A program made the translations under genes and the position numbers. From contig JASSKH010000031.1 in NCBI GenBank assembly GCA_031763025.1, positions 1 to 64,000 on the forward strand: DNA of 64,000 nucleotides, given 5' to 3'. Of the stretch, positions 1 to 11,398 are shown piece by piece; positions within the stretch are counted from its first letter, which is position 1, and each line of letters begins with the position of its first letter. Source of the DNA: Macrocystis pyrifera (lineage: Eukaryota > Sar > Phaeophyceae > Laminariales > Laminariaceae). Under the pieces are notes generated by a model. That model was not told the DNA's origin, made no database searches, and saw only the letters and a program-made list of their open reading frames with translations.

Positions 1-36
1 AACCCTAACCCTAACCCTAACCCTAACCCTAACCCT
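1..36. repeat. Telomere, six CCCTAA repeats
   Basis: Six perfect AACCCT units open the window and stop at base 36, where unrelated coding-like sequence begins. C-rich strand repeats reading into the chromosome are what the left end of a chromosome looks like. The matching G-strand is TTAGGG. Only 36 bases are present, so the real telomere was probably trimmed in assembly. Confidence 0.95.
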
Positions 37-173
37 CAACCGCCCCCTGCGACACCATCCCACCACTCCCTTGCACCGAAAACGACTTTGGCGATTTCCG
101 CCGACACAGACCACGTATGGACAACTCGGACTTGGTTCTTACCCCCTGCTCTACTGTAACCTCTACCACCGTT

Positions 174-335
174 CAAGACCCTGCCGCCGGATCGCCTCGC
201 AGCCTCCCCGCCGGCCCCCGCTTTGCTCAAGATCCCGCCGCTGGACCGCCTCGCAGCCTTCCCGCCGGCCCCCGCCTTGCCCAAGATCCCACCGTCAACT
301 CGCTTCGCAGCGCCTTCATCGGTCACCTCTCTATC
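174..335 (+). repeat. 54-bp tandem repeat, about three units
   Basis: Units begin CAAGAYCCYGCCGCYGGA at 174, 228 and 282. The first two are nearly identical; the third diverges after about 20 bases. The period is 18 codons, and in one frame it gives a Pro/Arg/Gly/Ala-rich repeat containing QDPAAG. It probably belongs to the low-complexity linker of the retroelement polyprotein rather than to a separate gene. Confidence 0.75.
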
Positions 336-553
336 CTCGACTCCATCGCCGAATCGCCTCCCAGCTCCGAGAAAGCCGCCGTGACCGCTGGCGCTCCTGC
401 TGGTGTGGCTTTCAGGCCACCCTTCGTCTCGCCATCGCCCACCTTGGGCGTCGCACCTTCGGCCACTCCTCGTACCTCGTCAGGCCTAATTTCTTCTCGA
501 ACCCGTCGCCGTTCTGCCGCTGCTGCTGGGACCCCCTTACTCCTACGGACTAA

Positions 554-3087
554 GGATTTGGCCGTCGATCGTCAACTACGGCAGTCACAAGACCCTCACC
601 AACCCACCGCCGTTCACCCGCCGTCGCACCCAGGCCACTGCCGCGACGACCGGATACAGCTCGTCGCGGCGCCACTCAAGACTCGCCCTCACCAGCGACT
701 CCAGCCGACGCTACGCCACCACTGTCCCTGCCACCACCACAGTCCACCGCCCCAGGGCCTTCTCCCCCGCCCTCCCCTACTCAGTCACTTCCTCTACCTG
801 AACCCGTTGTCCGGTCTGCCGACGACCCACACCTTAGTTCCCGCGTTGAGCGTTATACCTCCACCGATTGGGCGCGCGAACAACGCACCGAACCCCTTTG
901 CTCAGCTACCATACGATATCTTTCCTTGGGCTCACCTTCACCACCACCGGGCGACCTCTTGGACTACATTCCCTCGACCCGTCGCCCACTTCTCTCGGAG
1001 GTCCTCGCCCTCGCCGCGAAAGACCAGCTGCATACAACCGACGACGACACAGTTCTTCTCGTTTACCGACCACACACAACCCCCCTGGGCCAACCTCGTA
1101 CGACTACACCGCAATCCCTCACATCGCCACCTCGCATTTACGTCCCAATGTTGATGCGACCGTGGGTCCTACACACTTGCCACTCCACCACCTATTGCCA
1201 CCTGGGTGTTGCTCGGACACTCAGCATGCTTATGCGCTTCTATTGGTGGATCGGCATGGACATCTCCACCCGCTGGTGGCTCCGCCGCTGCCTCAAGTGT
1301 CAGGCGCGAAAGTCTTCACGCCAAACAATTCGTTGGCCCACCCTCTCCCTGCCGCTACCAAACGGCCCCGGTATTCTCGTCAGCGTCGACTATTTCGGCC
1401 CCTTACCCATCACGCCTCGGGGCAAAGCTTATATTCTACTTTTCACCGACCGCTTCAGCCGCCGCGCCGACATGTACGCCACTACTGAGGCCGAGTTCAC
1501 CGCATCCGGCACAGCCGATATCCTCATCGACCGCTACATCCCTCTCTGGGGATGCCCCGTTGCACTCCTTTCCGGTCCACAATTCTGCGCCGAACTCTCC
1601 CGCGCCCTCTATGAGCGGCTCGGCATCAATAAAATCTCCACGAGCTCTTACTACCCGTGCACCAACGGCGGGGTCGAACGCGTTAACCACACCATGGCCC
1701 TGATGCTCGCCATGGTCGGAAACGAACTACAAAACGATTGGGACTTGCATCTTCCTCACGTCGAAAGCGCCTACAACAACTCCGTCAGCGCCGCGACCGG
1801 GCTGGCCCCCAACGAAGTACAAATTGGCCGGTTACCTCGCCTCCCCCTCACCGTGTTCGACTCCCCCAACATCGGCGGACATCAAAGCCTCAACCGGGAC
1901 CAGCTCGCTTACATTGACCTCGCTACTGCTCGCCAGCAACGCGCCTACCGCGCCGTCCGGGAACTCCACGCGGTCTACGTCTCACGCCTCGACCGACGCA
2001 ACGCACCCATCATGGCCGCCCTCCGCCTTTCCCCTCCGTTCTCTGTCGGCGGTTGGGCATGGATCTACAACACAGTTGCCACTATTCGACAGGGCGCCAA
2101 GAAAGGCACCGACGCCACCGTTCTTAAGACAAAACTCTCCTTCAACTGGATTAGCCCGTTCAAGATTCTTGCCGTGGGCCCAGCATCAGCCTCAGCCGTC
2201 CAAGACGGACGGCCCCTTCACGACAAGCTCCTGTACTTCGACCTTCCCTCGGACATGCCGGGGCGGGACTCCAAGCACCGCGTCTCCGTCCTCCGCTGCA
2301 AGCCCTGCCGGAACCCCGACGACATCGACGATCTCCCCAAACACCTACCGGCCGACCTGACCAAGTACGTTCTCAGCTCCTTCTCCACCAAGTCCCCGCC
2401 CTTCCACGTCACCTTCGACGATATCGCTCCACCGCCCGAACGCCTCGAGGTCGACCAGATCTCGGGACACCAACTCGTTCGTGGTCGGGGAGGCGTTCTT
2501 GCCGTGATGTACGAAACACACTGGGCCGGGCTCCTTAGCCTTTCTTGGGAACACGAACGTGACCTACAGCTCCACCGACCCCACATCCTCCGCTATTGGT
2601 CGGGAAACCCTTCACAGCATCGCCAGACCAACCGTTTATACCGCCAGATGCGCATCGGGGCCGCTCACCGTCAACTTTCGCGGTCCCGGGGCGAAATCTT
2701 CCTCGCTCCCGGATACAGCCTCGTACCACGCACCCTCTGGCTTCACCGTTTCAGCTCCTCACCTCTACCTGCCGGGGGGCACACCTCTGGTACAAGGCCC
2801 GCGATGGTCTCTGGTGGTTGGGCAAAGTTGCCCCGCGCGCCTCGACCGACACCTCCTCCACTCACTTCTACATCGTCCGCTTCCTCGACGACCCGGGACC
2901 GATCAAGATCAAACTCCTTCCGTTCCTCTACACCACTTCACGGAGCGCAACTCAAGGATCCTGGTGCCTTCAGCGTCATCAGGCCGGAGGACTAGCACGC
3001 GGAGTACTACGTAATGCTAATGCACCCCCCCCAACCACTCATCCACCCGGCCAGTTAACAGTAGCTGATGGTCGACGGATGCGTTAG
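554..3087 (+). pseudogene. Ty3-type integrase with chromodomain, frameshifted and active-site damaged
   Basis: The frame is open from 554 to 2995. A Pro/Ser-rich linker (554-810) leads into an HHCC finger at about 1165-1310 (H-x5-H, then CLKC). The integrase core follows, with the first catalytic Asp in SVDYFGPL near 1381 and the catalytic Glu in NGGVERVN near 1667. The second Asp is absent: the usual S-D-x-G-P-Q-F block reads LLSGPQF near 1568, as if two codons were lost. A chromodomain-like stretch ending SWEHERDL...ILRYW lies at about 2443-2600. The C-terminal tail with DGLWWLGKV (about 2808-2835) is in another frame, and the shift is most simply placed at the G6 run near 2773. Two independent lesions make this a dead copy. 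Ty3/chromovirus assignment is from domain order. Confidence 0.8.
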
Positions 3088-3944
3088 ATTGTAGTATACT
3101 AGCTTTGGGACCGGTATATTCTGTGCGTCCGCTGTCTTTGACACGCGTTCACTTTGTGTGTTGATTCCATCTAACACCTCACGTTTCGTTTGTTTCGCTA
3201 GGACGTAATTCGCAACAGAAAGTGTTATTGTACCTCCAGGGCCTACCTTTCTGTTATACCTCCTTCTACTTTTGCATAGGGGCGGTTTTTCGGTCTTCAT
3301 TATTTTTCTTTTTCCATTTCTTCTTCCCAGGCTTCTCTTTTTTTTTTTTTCTCTCTTCTCTTTTCTTCTTCATAGTCTTTGTTTGACAACCAATCCATGG
3401 GGACTTTGTTGTGTCCCTGTCCCTCTAGCTTCATGTAGACTTCGCTCTAAATCAAGTATTTTTGCAGGATTGTTCTCCCGCTTACTAGTTCGTACCTTAC
3501 CTGGCTCGGTCTCTCCCGCCTCTCTCGTAGCTTACACCGCGTGTAGCCACGACGGGTCGCATCGGGCCCTCAGTTGCCGCCTCCCCCCCCCCCCCTTGGT
3601 ATTCCTAGTTACGTATTGTACCACGACGAACATCCCGTTGTGCCTTCACTACTGCGTTTCCTTGACGTTCTTCATCTCTAGCACGACTGCTGCTCCTACC
3701 AGAGGCGTCTTAGCCTCATTTACGAGGTGTGGGTTGGTCTATGATCTCGTTAGTCTGTCGTTTGTTTTGAATAGCAGTATCTTCGACCCCCCCCTCTCTT
3801 TCGATTTTTCTGGTGTCTTAAATAGCCATCTCTATATCGTCGTGGGATCTGCATCTACGGCTATTCAGGGTGGGCTAATGTGATAGAGTACCTTGGTTGG
3901 TAGTCAATGGACCAACCATCAGTAGGGGCCGTTAAATATTATTG
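3088..3944. other. Non-coding, pyrimidine-rich; possible retroelement 3' UTR/LTR
   Basis: I see no gene here. There is a strong T/C-rich tract at about 3292-3372 and a C11 run near 3585. The position just after the integrase ORF fits a 3' LTR, but no second copy exists in the window to prove it. Confidence 0.4.
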
Positions 3945-3951
3945 TTCTAGT

Positions 3952-4080
3952 CGGGTCGTACCCCGTTTACCATTTGATATCTGTAGATACGCAGGCTATT
4001 ATTCCAGTCGGGTCGTACCCTGTTTACCATTTGATATCTGTTGACACGCAGGTTAGTATATCTGTAGACACGCAGACTGG
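3952..4080 (+). repeat. Degenerate 57-bp tandem repeat
   Basis: GTCGGGTCGTACCC starts at about 3950 and again at about 4007. Both copies are followed by GTTTACCATTTGATATCTGT. A shorter TATCTGTAGACACGCAG motif then repeats further along. The block leads directly into the 45-bp array. Confidence 0.7.
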
Positions 4081-4114
4081 TATACCTGTAGAATCTGATA
4101 TGCAGGTTAGTAGG

Positions 4115-4380
4115 TTGTACTATTGAAGCTGAGAATAACACATGCACCCTTACGGGGTGTTGTACTATTGAAGTTTAGAGTATCGTATGTTCCCTTACGG
4201 GTTATTGTACTATTGAAGCTTAGAGTAACGCATGCACCCTTATGGGGTGTTGTACTATTGGAGTTGAGGGCAACGCATGCACCCTTACGGGGCGTTGTAC
4301 TATTGAAGTTGAGGGCAACGCATGCACTTTTACGGGACGTTGCACTATTGAAGTGAGGGTGACGCATGCACCCTTGCCAG
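4115..4380 (+). repeat. 45-bp minisatellite, six units
   Basis: Units begin TTGTACTATTGAAG at 4115, 4160, 4205, 4250 and 4295, and TTGCACTATTGAAG at 4340 (shortened last unit). Each carries CGCATGCACCCTTACGGG or a variant. Because 45 is divisible by three, open frames run through on both strands. These are a by-product of the period, not evidence of a protein. Confidence 0.9.
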
Positions 4381-4802
4381 TAGAATATAGCCGGTTGAAG
4401 CCAGAGGATTCTCCTGGCTTCAAAAAAGCATGTGCTCCCCCCCCCCCCTCTTTCCTCACTCTTCTCACTTGCCCCTTTTGAGCAAGCCTTGCACCAATCA
4501 AACAAGAGAACTCCAAAAAGAACTAGGTCTGAGTTTGACCAAGCACAGACACCTGTGTCACACTTCTTCTGTGGATCATCATCCCGTGGAACCCTTACTG
4601 CTCTCCCACTCACACACATCACACTAACCCTCACTAAGGTAGTTGGACGTGACTGTGGGGGCATACTGTAGGCGCCATAACTTTCAAAAGCACCGATAAT
4701 TTTCGCCGAGACTTGGTGTATGTGTTCAAGTTTTTTCGAAGTGATTAAGGCAATCTCCTAAGCGTAATTTTTTTCACGGGTCGAGAAGTCAGCATCATAA
4801 GC

Positions 4803-4838
4803 TTAACCCTAAACATAACCCTAACCTTAGCCCTAACC
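4803..4838 (+). repeat. Degenerate interstitial telomeric repeat
   Basis: AACCCTAAACATAACCCTAA is followed by CCTTAGCCCTAACCC inside the satellite, in the same orientation as the terminal telomere. It explains much of the extra length of the first satellite interval. Confidence 0.8.
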
Positions 4839-5397
4839 CAGGGGTCGAGAAACATAGCATTAAAACCCCGTTGTTAAAATCCTTGAATGAAGTTTTTTTT
4901 CGCCCCCATGGTACTTGGACGTGACTGCGGGGGCATAATGTAGCCGCCATAACTTCGAAAACCACCGAAAATGTTTGCCGAGACTTCGTGAATGTGTTCA
5001 AGTTTTTCGAAGCGATTGCGAAAATCTCCCAAGCGTAATTGTTTTTTAGGGTCGAGAAAGTCAGCAATATAACCATTTGTTCGAATCCTTGAGTGAAAAA
5101 GTTTTCTTTTTCCCCAACGTTCTCGGACGTGACTGTGGGGGCATACTGTAGTCGCCATAACTATCCAAAACACCGATAATTGTTGCCGAGACTTGGTGTA
5201 TGTGTTTTTCAAGTTATTTCAGAGCGATTAAGGCAATCTCCAAAAAGCGTGAATTTTTTTAGGGATCGAAAAAGTCAGCATTATAACCCAGCTATAAAAA
5301 TCCCTGAATGAATTTGTTTTTTTTTTCACCAAGGTATTTGGACGTGACTGTGGGGGCATACTCTAGTCGCCATAACTTTCAAAAACACCGATATTTT

Positions 5398-6175
5398 CAG
5401 GCCTTTTCGCGGGTCAGGTCAAATCTCACGGGTCGGGTCGGATCGGGTCAGCTGACCCGACCCGACCCGCGAGACTATAAAATCCTCTTGACCCGACCCG
5501 ACCCGACCCGCGAGATTTCAAAACCTCCTGACCCGGCCCCACCCGACCCGCCACCTTCGGATTGACCCGTGAGACATGGGTTTCATGCGGGTCGGGTCAC
5601 TTTGACCTGCGAGACTATTTATCTTGACCCGCAGGTCCGACTTGCAGATCCGGCCCGTGGGTCGACACTTCAAAAACAATTCAATTTGCATTTTTGTGCC
5701 CACAAGCACTATGTGGCCTGGCTGTAGTGGGTATTAACGGATGCGGGCATGTGTATATGGATTAGGCAGTGTTTTAAACGCTTGAATAAGATACCAAAGG
5801 AGTATTATTGGGTATTTGTACGAAAAAAGCCTTTGGGTAAGAGAGCGGGAAGTGCTTTGAGTGTCGGATCCGCGGGCCGGATGCGCGGGTCCGACCCGGG
5901 CCACGCTGGCCCGACTCGCGAGTGACCCGTTTCTCACGGGTCATGACCCGACCCGACCCGACCCGTGAGCTTTTTATCACCTCTTGACCCGACCCGACCC
6001 GACCCGACCCGACCCGTGAGACTTGAAAAAATCTTGACCCGATCCGACCCGACCCGTGAGATTTGAAAAAATATTGACCCGACCCGTGAGAGTTTGAACA
6101 CTTCCTGACCTGACCCGACCCGACCCGACCCGACCCTTGACATTGTGAACACCCCGTGACCCGCGAAAAGCCCTG
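5398..6175. mobile_element. Non-autonomous hAT-like element, 778 bp
   Basis: The left end is CAGGCCTTTTCGCGGGTCA and the right end is its inverse, differing at one of 19 positions (CAGGGCTTTTCGCGGGTCA). The direct repeat GATATTTT flanks it at 5390-5397 and 6176-6183. An 8-bp duplication with CAGGG-type ends is the hallmark of the hAT superfamily. The inside is mostly runs of GGGTC/GACCC pentamers, with the left part in one orientation and the right part in the other, so the whole can fold back. No transposase is encoded. It sits inside a satellite unit, whose 208-bp spacing is restored when the element and one duplication copy are removed. Confidence 0.9.
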
Positions 6176-7095
6176 GATATTTTTTGCCGAGACTTGGTGA
6201 ATGTGTTGTTCAAGTTATTTCGGTGGTTAGGGAAATTTTACAAGCGTTAATTTTTTCAGGGGTCGAGAAAGTCAGCATTAAAACCATTTGTTAAAATCCC
6301 TGAGCGAAGAAGTTTTTTTTTCCCAAGGTACTTGGACGTGACTGTGGGGGCATGCTGTAGGCGCCATAACTTTCAAAAACACCGATAATTTTTGCCGAGA
6401 CTTGGTCTATGTGTTGTTCAAGTTATGTTAAAGCGATTAAGGCAATCTCTCAAGCCTGATGTTTTTTAGGGATCGAAAAAGTCAGCATTGCTATAAAAAT
6501 CCCCGAATGAGTTTTTGTTTTGTTTTCACCAAGGTATTTGGACGTGGCTGTGGGGGCATACTGTAGTCGCCATAACTATCAAAAACACCGATAATTATTG
6601 CCGAGACTTGGTGTATGTGTTCAAGTTATTTCAAAGCGATCAAGTCAATCTCCCAAGCTTGATTTTTTCAGATATTGAAAAATTCAGCATTACAACCCTA
6701 ACCCTCACTGAGGCAGTTGGGCGTTACTGGGGGGGCATATTGTAGACGCCATAACTTTCAAAAGCACCGATAATTTTCACCGAGACTTGGTGCATGTGTT
6801 GTTCAAGTTATTTCGGAGTGACTAGGGCAATCTTACAAGGGTGAATTATTTCAGGGGTCGAGAAAGTCAGCATTAAAACCTTTTGTTAAAATCCCTGAGC
6901 GAACAAGTTGTATTTTTTCCCAAGGTACTTGGACGTGACTGTGGGGGCATGCTGTAGGAGCCATAACTTTCAAAAGCACCGACAATTTTTGCCGACACGG
7001 GGTGTATGTGTTGTTGAAGTTATTTCGAAGCGATTAAGGCAATCTCCTAATCGTGGATTTAGTCAGGGGTCCAGAAAGTCAGCATTATAATCCCA

Positions 7096-8442
7096 CCTGT
7101 GCCATCTCTCTTCACAGAGACAGGGTACATGCATCATTATTTCACCCGCAAGGGTGGCGGTGGGCGTGCAAGTATCTATCTGAACCGACTCATGCGCGCC
7201 GGCTTCAGCAGTTCGGTTTCAGGGTTGAACTGGTCTCCGACATCGCAAGGGATTTTACCGGGATGGGTTGCCACGGTTAGTTGCATGAGGACGTCCTTGG
7301 GGTCCTTTTGTATTTTTTTTTACCAGCTGGGGAGCATGTTTCAGCGGTTTTTCCAAGGATCCGAGGGTTTCCACAAAAGTGGCTTGGGCTTAAGGGTTGA
7401 CTCGTACGTTTTAGTTTTTCATCGTGCACGTGTATTCGCTTAGGGTTTGGTGGGATTGACGGATTTTGTATTGTTACTCCTCGATGGCGGGAGCCCCGTG
7501 TTCTCGATCGCAACCGACGTGGCTCCGTACAGAAGGCGCGCGCTGGGCGTCGAGGACGGTCCGAGTCTTGAGAGGCCGTCCCGTTCAACGCGTGAGTAAG
7601 GCGGCGCATGAGTGTGCGTGCTGGAGGGGGGCATTCCTGTCGGAAAATGCCGGCTTTTCTTTCCTCGGATTGGCTGGCATGGATTGGCTGGCATGGTGTA
7701 TCTCGGATCTACCGCTCAGGATATCGCATGACTGTCCTTCTCCGGCCAATCAGCTGGGAAGGATGCTATTTTTTTTTCGGTGGTTCTGCCAAGATCCGTG
7801 TGTTTCGAGGGACGGATGGGCATAGTAATCGAAGGGGGGTGACGTGACTAAGCCGGGAGATAAATGCCTACCCGCACGAAAGGATGCGCAACCGAGGCAG
7901 CCCACAACCTCTCGCAGTTCCCTACGTAGCCTCGTATATTACCCTCGGCGCTATACTACTCCAAAGGAGCACCGGTCAGGACAGCGCTTACGATGGCCCA
8001 CCAACAAGGACCGCACGCTGCGTGGTATAATGCTCAGTTTGTGTATGAACTTCCGCAGAGTGTGAGTGTGACATCTTCGCCCAGCATAGAGCGGGCTAGA
8101 ATCCTGGGCAATAATAAAAACCATGATTTGAAAACAGGCGCTCGTTAGATGGTGTCCAAAGCACCCCGGAGCGGTAGCTCCTATCATGAGTGCTTTGCAT
8201 GCAAGAATATTGAGTGCTCTCCCAGAACTGATATATGCATGCCACGAGGCCGTGGCATATTCTGTCCCCTATGGCGCAAGTCTCCGAGGGTTCACGAAAC
8301 ATAACATAAATGCCTAAAATACAGTACTAAATGCCGAACCTATATTACTTAGTTATAGCACAGGCGGTGCGGCCCGTCAAGTACTTATAAAAAAATAGTA
8401 AACTCTTCTTTGAGGAGCCCCGTCCATCACAAGCAGTTTGAC
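7096..8442. other. No recognisable gene
   Basis: Open frames here are short, overlap on both strands and match no family I know. A small local duplication, GGATTGGCTGGCAT, occurs near 7668 and 7682. The sequence just after the satellite may be unique subtelomeric DNA. Confidence 0.5.
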
Positions 8443-8948
8443 CTAGCCAAGCCGCCTCTACCGTGGCAAGCGTCTCCGTCCTTCCGCGGGCGTAATACAA
8501 ATGAAATACAAAAGTGACGTTTCTCCGCGTCGTGCAAGCTAGTTGGGTATTTAAAGTTAGTCTCACATGCTCATCGTGGACCGGTCGAAAAAACACACAC
8601 TGGCAACGGCTCCTTATTGCTGAGGGTTCTTCTCACACCACCTCTTGACGAGACGAACACGATGCCACCATCATTCAAATGTAAATATACTAGCCAAGCC
8701 GCCTCTACCGTGGCAAGCGTCTCCGTCCTTCCGCAGGAGTAATACAAATGAAATACAAAAGTGACGTTTCTCCGCGTCGTGCAAGCTAGTTGGCCATTCA
8801 AAGTTAGTCGTCACATGTTCATCGTCGACCGGCCGAGAAAACACATAATGGCAACGGCTCCTTATTGCTGAGGGTTAGCTAAATCCTTCCCACACCACCT
8901 CTTGACGAGACGAACGCGATGCCACCATCATTCAAATGTAAATATACA
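8443..8948 (+). repeat. Tandem duplication of about 250 bp
   Basis: CTAGCCAAGCCGCCTCTACC starts at 8443 and again at 8690. GGCAACGGCTCCTTATTGCT recurs at about 8602 and 8850, and CACACCACCTCTTGACGAGA at about 8634 and 8891. The offset changes from 247 to 257 through small indels. No coding function is visible. Confidence 0.9.
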
Positions 8949-11398
8949 AAATACATGGCGGTTCCACTCGCTACGCTTGCTCACCAGTAAGAATGGGACG
9001 GAACTGACGGTCTTAACAACTAGTTGCTACCAGGCGACTTGCAAATGCCAGGAGCTCCATTGTGCTTCGCGGAAAGCAGTCCCGACGCCGCTTGCAAACG
9101 TACGTACGTACGTACGAAATCATTTTGTTCTGTTCGTATGTCGAAATGAGAAGCACAGCCCGGCAACAACGACAAACCAATGAAAACGAAGTTTTCGAAG
9201 AGAAAAAAAAACATCCCGTATGATATATGTATTTTCCCGCCTGATTGGAGCACTTTGCGCGGGTCAATAACCAAACTGAACTCCACAGCTCTCCGTCTTG
9301 TACACTGCCCGACTCTCTCACGACCATCTCGCCACGTATTTGGTGCAAGTAAAGCTTTCCTACCTCAGTGGGCCCCGTTTCCCGCCTCGAATGAAGCCAG
9401 GTGCTCACCGTGGCCCTCGTTCGCCGGTTTAACAATGTTGGTGTTTTGACTGGGGGGCTATCTCTGCACTTCAGCTTGTTCGCACAAATGAGCACCGCTC
9501 TTATGTTTATTAGCAGACCAAAACGAGGCTTTCACGCAACCCCACACCCGAACGCCGACAGAGACCATTAGTGCCTCCCTCGTGTCTTGACGGTCACGTG
9601 ACGCCTACCCACGAATACCGTGACCGCTCGGTCTAACTCTCGCTCTACTAGCCAGCTCGTTCTGACCCCCGCCACGGCGTCTGAATCGCACGCGTTACCT
9701 TGCACACACAGAACCAAAATATTGAACGAAAAACGGTTCACGCCGGCAAGTTGTAACAGGAGGCCGTGTCCAAGATCCATCTGGCAGTAGGGGTGCACCA
9801 GAAGTTCCTGAGCCCCTCACATTATCAATAGGAGCTCAATATCTCAGCCGATACAATACTTCGAAGAAATTCGTTCGTTCTACACGACCGGCACTGGTAT
9901 GCCCTCGTCCTAAAACGAACATACGACTACAAATTTTATCCTAACTGGTAGTTCCTTGCTTGAGGAACTCAATTGGTCAGAAGTCTTTGGCCCAAATAGC
10001 ACAACCGCTACCTTGTGGTGATTCCCAAGTGGGAGTGATGAGAGGCCAGGGATGAACCAACCGAGCACTTTCGGGGAAAAGATATATGTGAGTGAATCTA
10101 TTATCACACGGACACACTTCAAGTGCAATCAAATCGTTGGTTGCCAGTACAAGGGGCAGTAGTTCCTAGACATCATCAAATCAGAATTATGTCGTCCATC
10201 ATGACGCAAATGAAAGGCCGCTACTACGCATATCAAATATTGCACTGAGCTCAAGTACATGAAGGTGCAATCAATGCAGGAAATTGACCATGTGGCCTGC
10301 CTTCGTCACCATGCCGTCGCGAGCATATATACATGCCAGATAGTTTGTGAATTTTGTCCGAACCCCCGAAGTTCCTGATCATGGGAGAGGGTTATCATTT
10401 CCTCTTACCCATCGGCATATAGTACTCGTTTTAATTGTGTCACGTAAGTGCCATTAAAAAACACCGCATAACCAAGGCGTAAAATCGACACTGCCTCTCC
10501 AACGACGTTATTATCAATCATATTCTAGACCTCGGCAGTTCATAGTAGTATACTATCCCCACCAATATACCTGGCACTGCTGGTGATTGTTGCCGTACGT
10601 AATGTATGAGGGGCGACGCAATTGCGTGATATTAACGTTAGTGTTTGCGCGCCGGGTCTTTTGGGCCCTGGCCTCGGGTACCACAGTCCAAAGTGAAGAC
10701 CTGTGAACTGAAAGCATTGTGCCAGACCTCATTATTGTCCGTTGGCCACAACGAACACCTTATTTGCTTTTAGATGAGTACACTGACCGAGATTCAGCAA
10801 GTATTTCAATGTACACATCAGGGTCGAAATCACGCCGCGCACTATGTTGTCAAAACTCAACGTATGCCGAACTCACGTAGCACGTGCGGTCACGGTTGTC
10901 TTCCGAATCCCTGGGCTCTACCTGATGCCTGGCCTAGAAGAAACAATATGTGCAACACCATAAACAGTCCTAGGCCCGGAAAAATGAATGTGGTTTAAAC
11001 AAAATACGAAAGCGATATTAGATGATGCTTCGTTTGCGAGCCTTCGTCAGGTTGACTGTGTAGCATCATGAACAATAGTACAGCACCTCTATCGCAGCAC
11101 GACTCGACTGAACACGGCTTTGTCTGTTCTTCCTCGACCTCATGAGTCTGTATATAACAAGAGGATATACCGCAGACTGAACGCGTATACCTAAACAAAC
11201 GCAGCCAACCGACGTCGAAACCAAATCAGGCATAGTACGCTCTACATCGTCGTGGACGAAGCTTAGGTAGGTCATTCTTGTCGAGTATATCGTCACTCCC
11301 GACCACCACGGGAAAATGACGTCTACTTCAACCGAGTCCTCTTCTCTACTTGGCCCCTATTCTTAGCTGCATACGCATGTTTCGATTGTTGGTGTTTT
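8949..11398. other. No recognisable gene; 3' flank of the beta-helix gene
   Basis: Scattered frames up to 160 residues occur (minus strand, 9013-9495), but without domains, signal peptides or splice-supported continuity. A short ACGT microsatellite lies at about 9099-9116. The 3' UTR of the gene ending at 11399 must fall in the right part of this stretch. I could not identify its polyadenylation site. Confidence 0.5.

Larger units (their letters stand above)
37..3087 (+). mobile_element. Truncated Ty3-type LTR retrotransposon abutting the telomere
   Basis: The sequence joined to the telomere is the 3' part of a Ty3-like pol gene. It has a proline/serine-rich linker, an HHCC zinc finger, an integrase core, a chromodomain-like segment and a C-terminal tail. 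Reverse transcriptase, RNase H, protease and gag are missing, so the element was cut off upstream, possibly where the chromosome end was formed. No 5' LTR exists here. A 3' LTR may follow 3087, but I cannot define its ends. Confidence 0.8.
4630..7095 (+). repeat. Subtelomeric satellite, about 208-bp period, eight units
   Basis: The anchor GGACGTGACTGTGGGGGCAT recurs at 4645, 4917, 5125, 5340, 6334, 6540, 6719 (diverged) and 6931. Further shared blocks are GCCATAACTTTCAAAA, GCCGAGACTTGGTGTATGTG and GTCGAGAAAGTCAGCATTA. Spacing is 179-215 bp, except 272 at the first interval, which contains a telomere-like tract, and 994 where an inserted element accounts for 786. Some units include AACCCTAACCCTCACT just before the anchor. 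The units are diverged, so this is an old array. Confidence 0.9.

Noticed and set aside
117-1154. Long Pro/Ala-rich frame after the telomere as a separate gene
   Set aside because: It is driven by the 54-bp repeat and C-rich composition and runs over the start of the integrase frame, which has real domain evidence.
4115-4380. CRISPR-like array
   Set aside because: The units are contiguous without unique spacers and the genome is eukaryotic.
4107-4664. 185-codon minus-strand frame with NSTTPRKGACV-type repeats as a repeat protein
   Set aside because: The 15-residue repeat is the 45-bp minisatellite read in a frame with no stops. Several frames on both strands are open for the same reason.
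9013-9495. 160-codon minus-strand frame as a gene
   Set aside because: No domain, no signal peptide, no splice-linked neighbour, and an overlapping frame of similar quality exists on the same strand.
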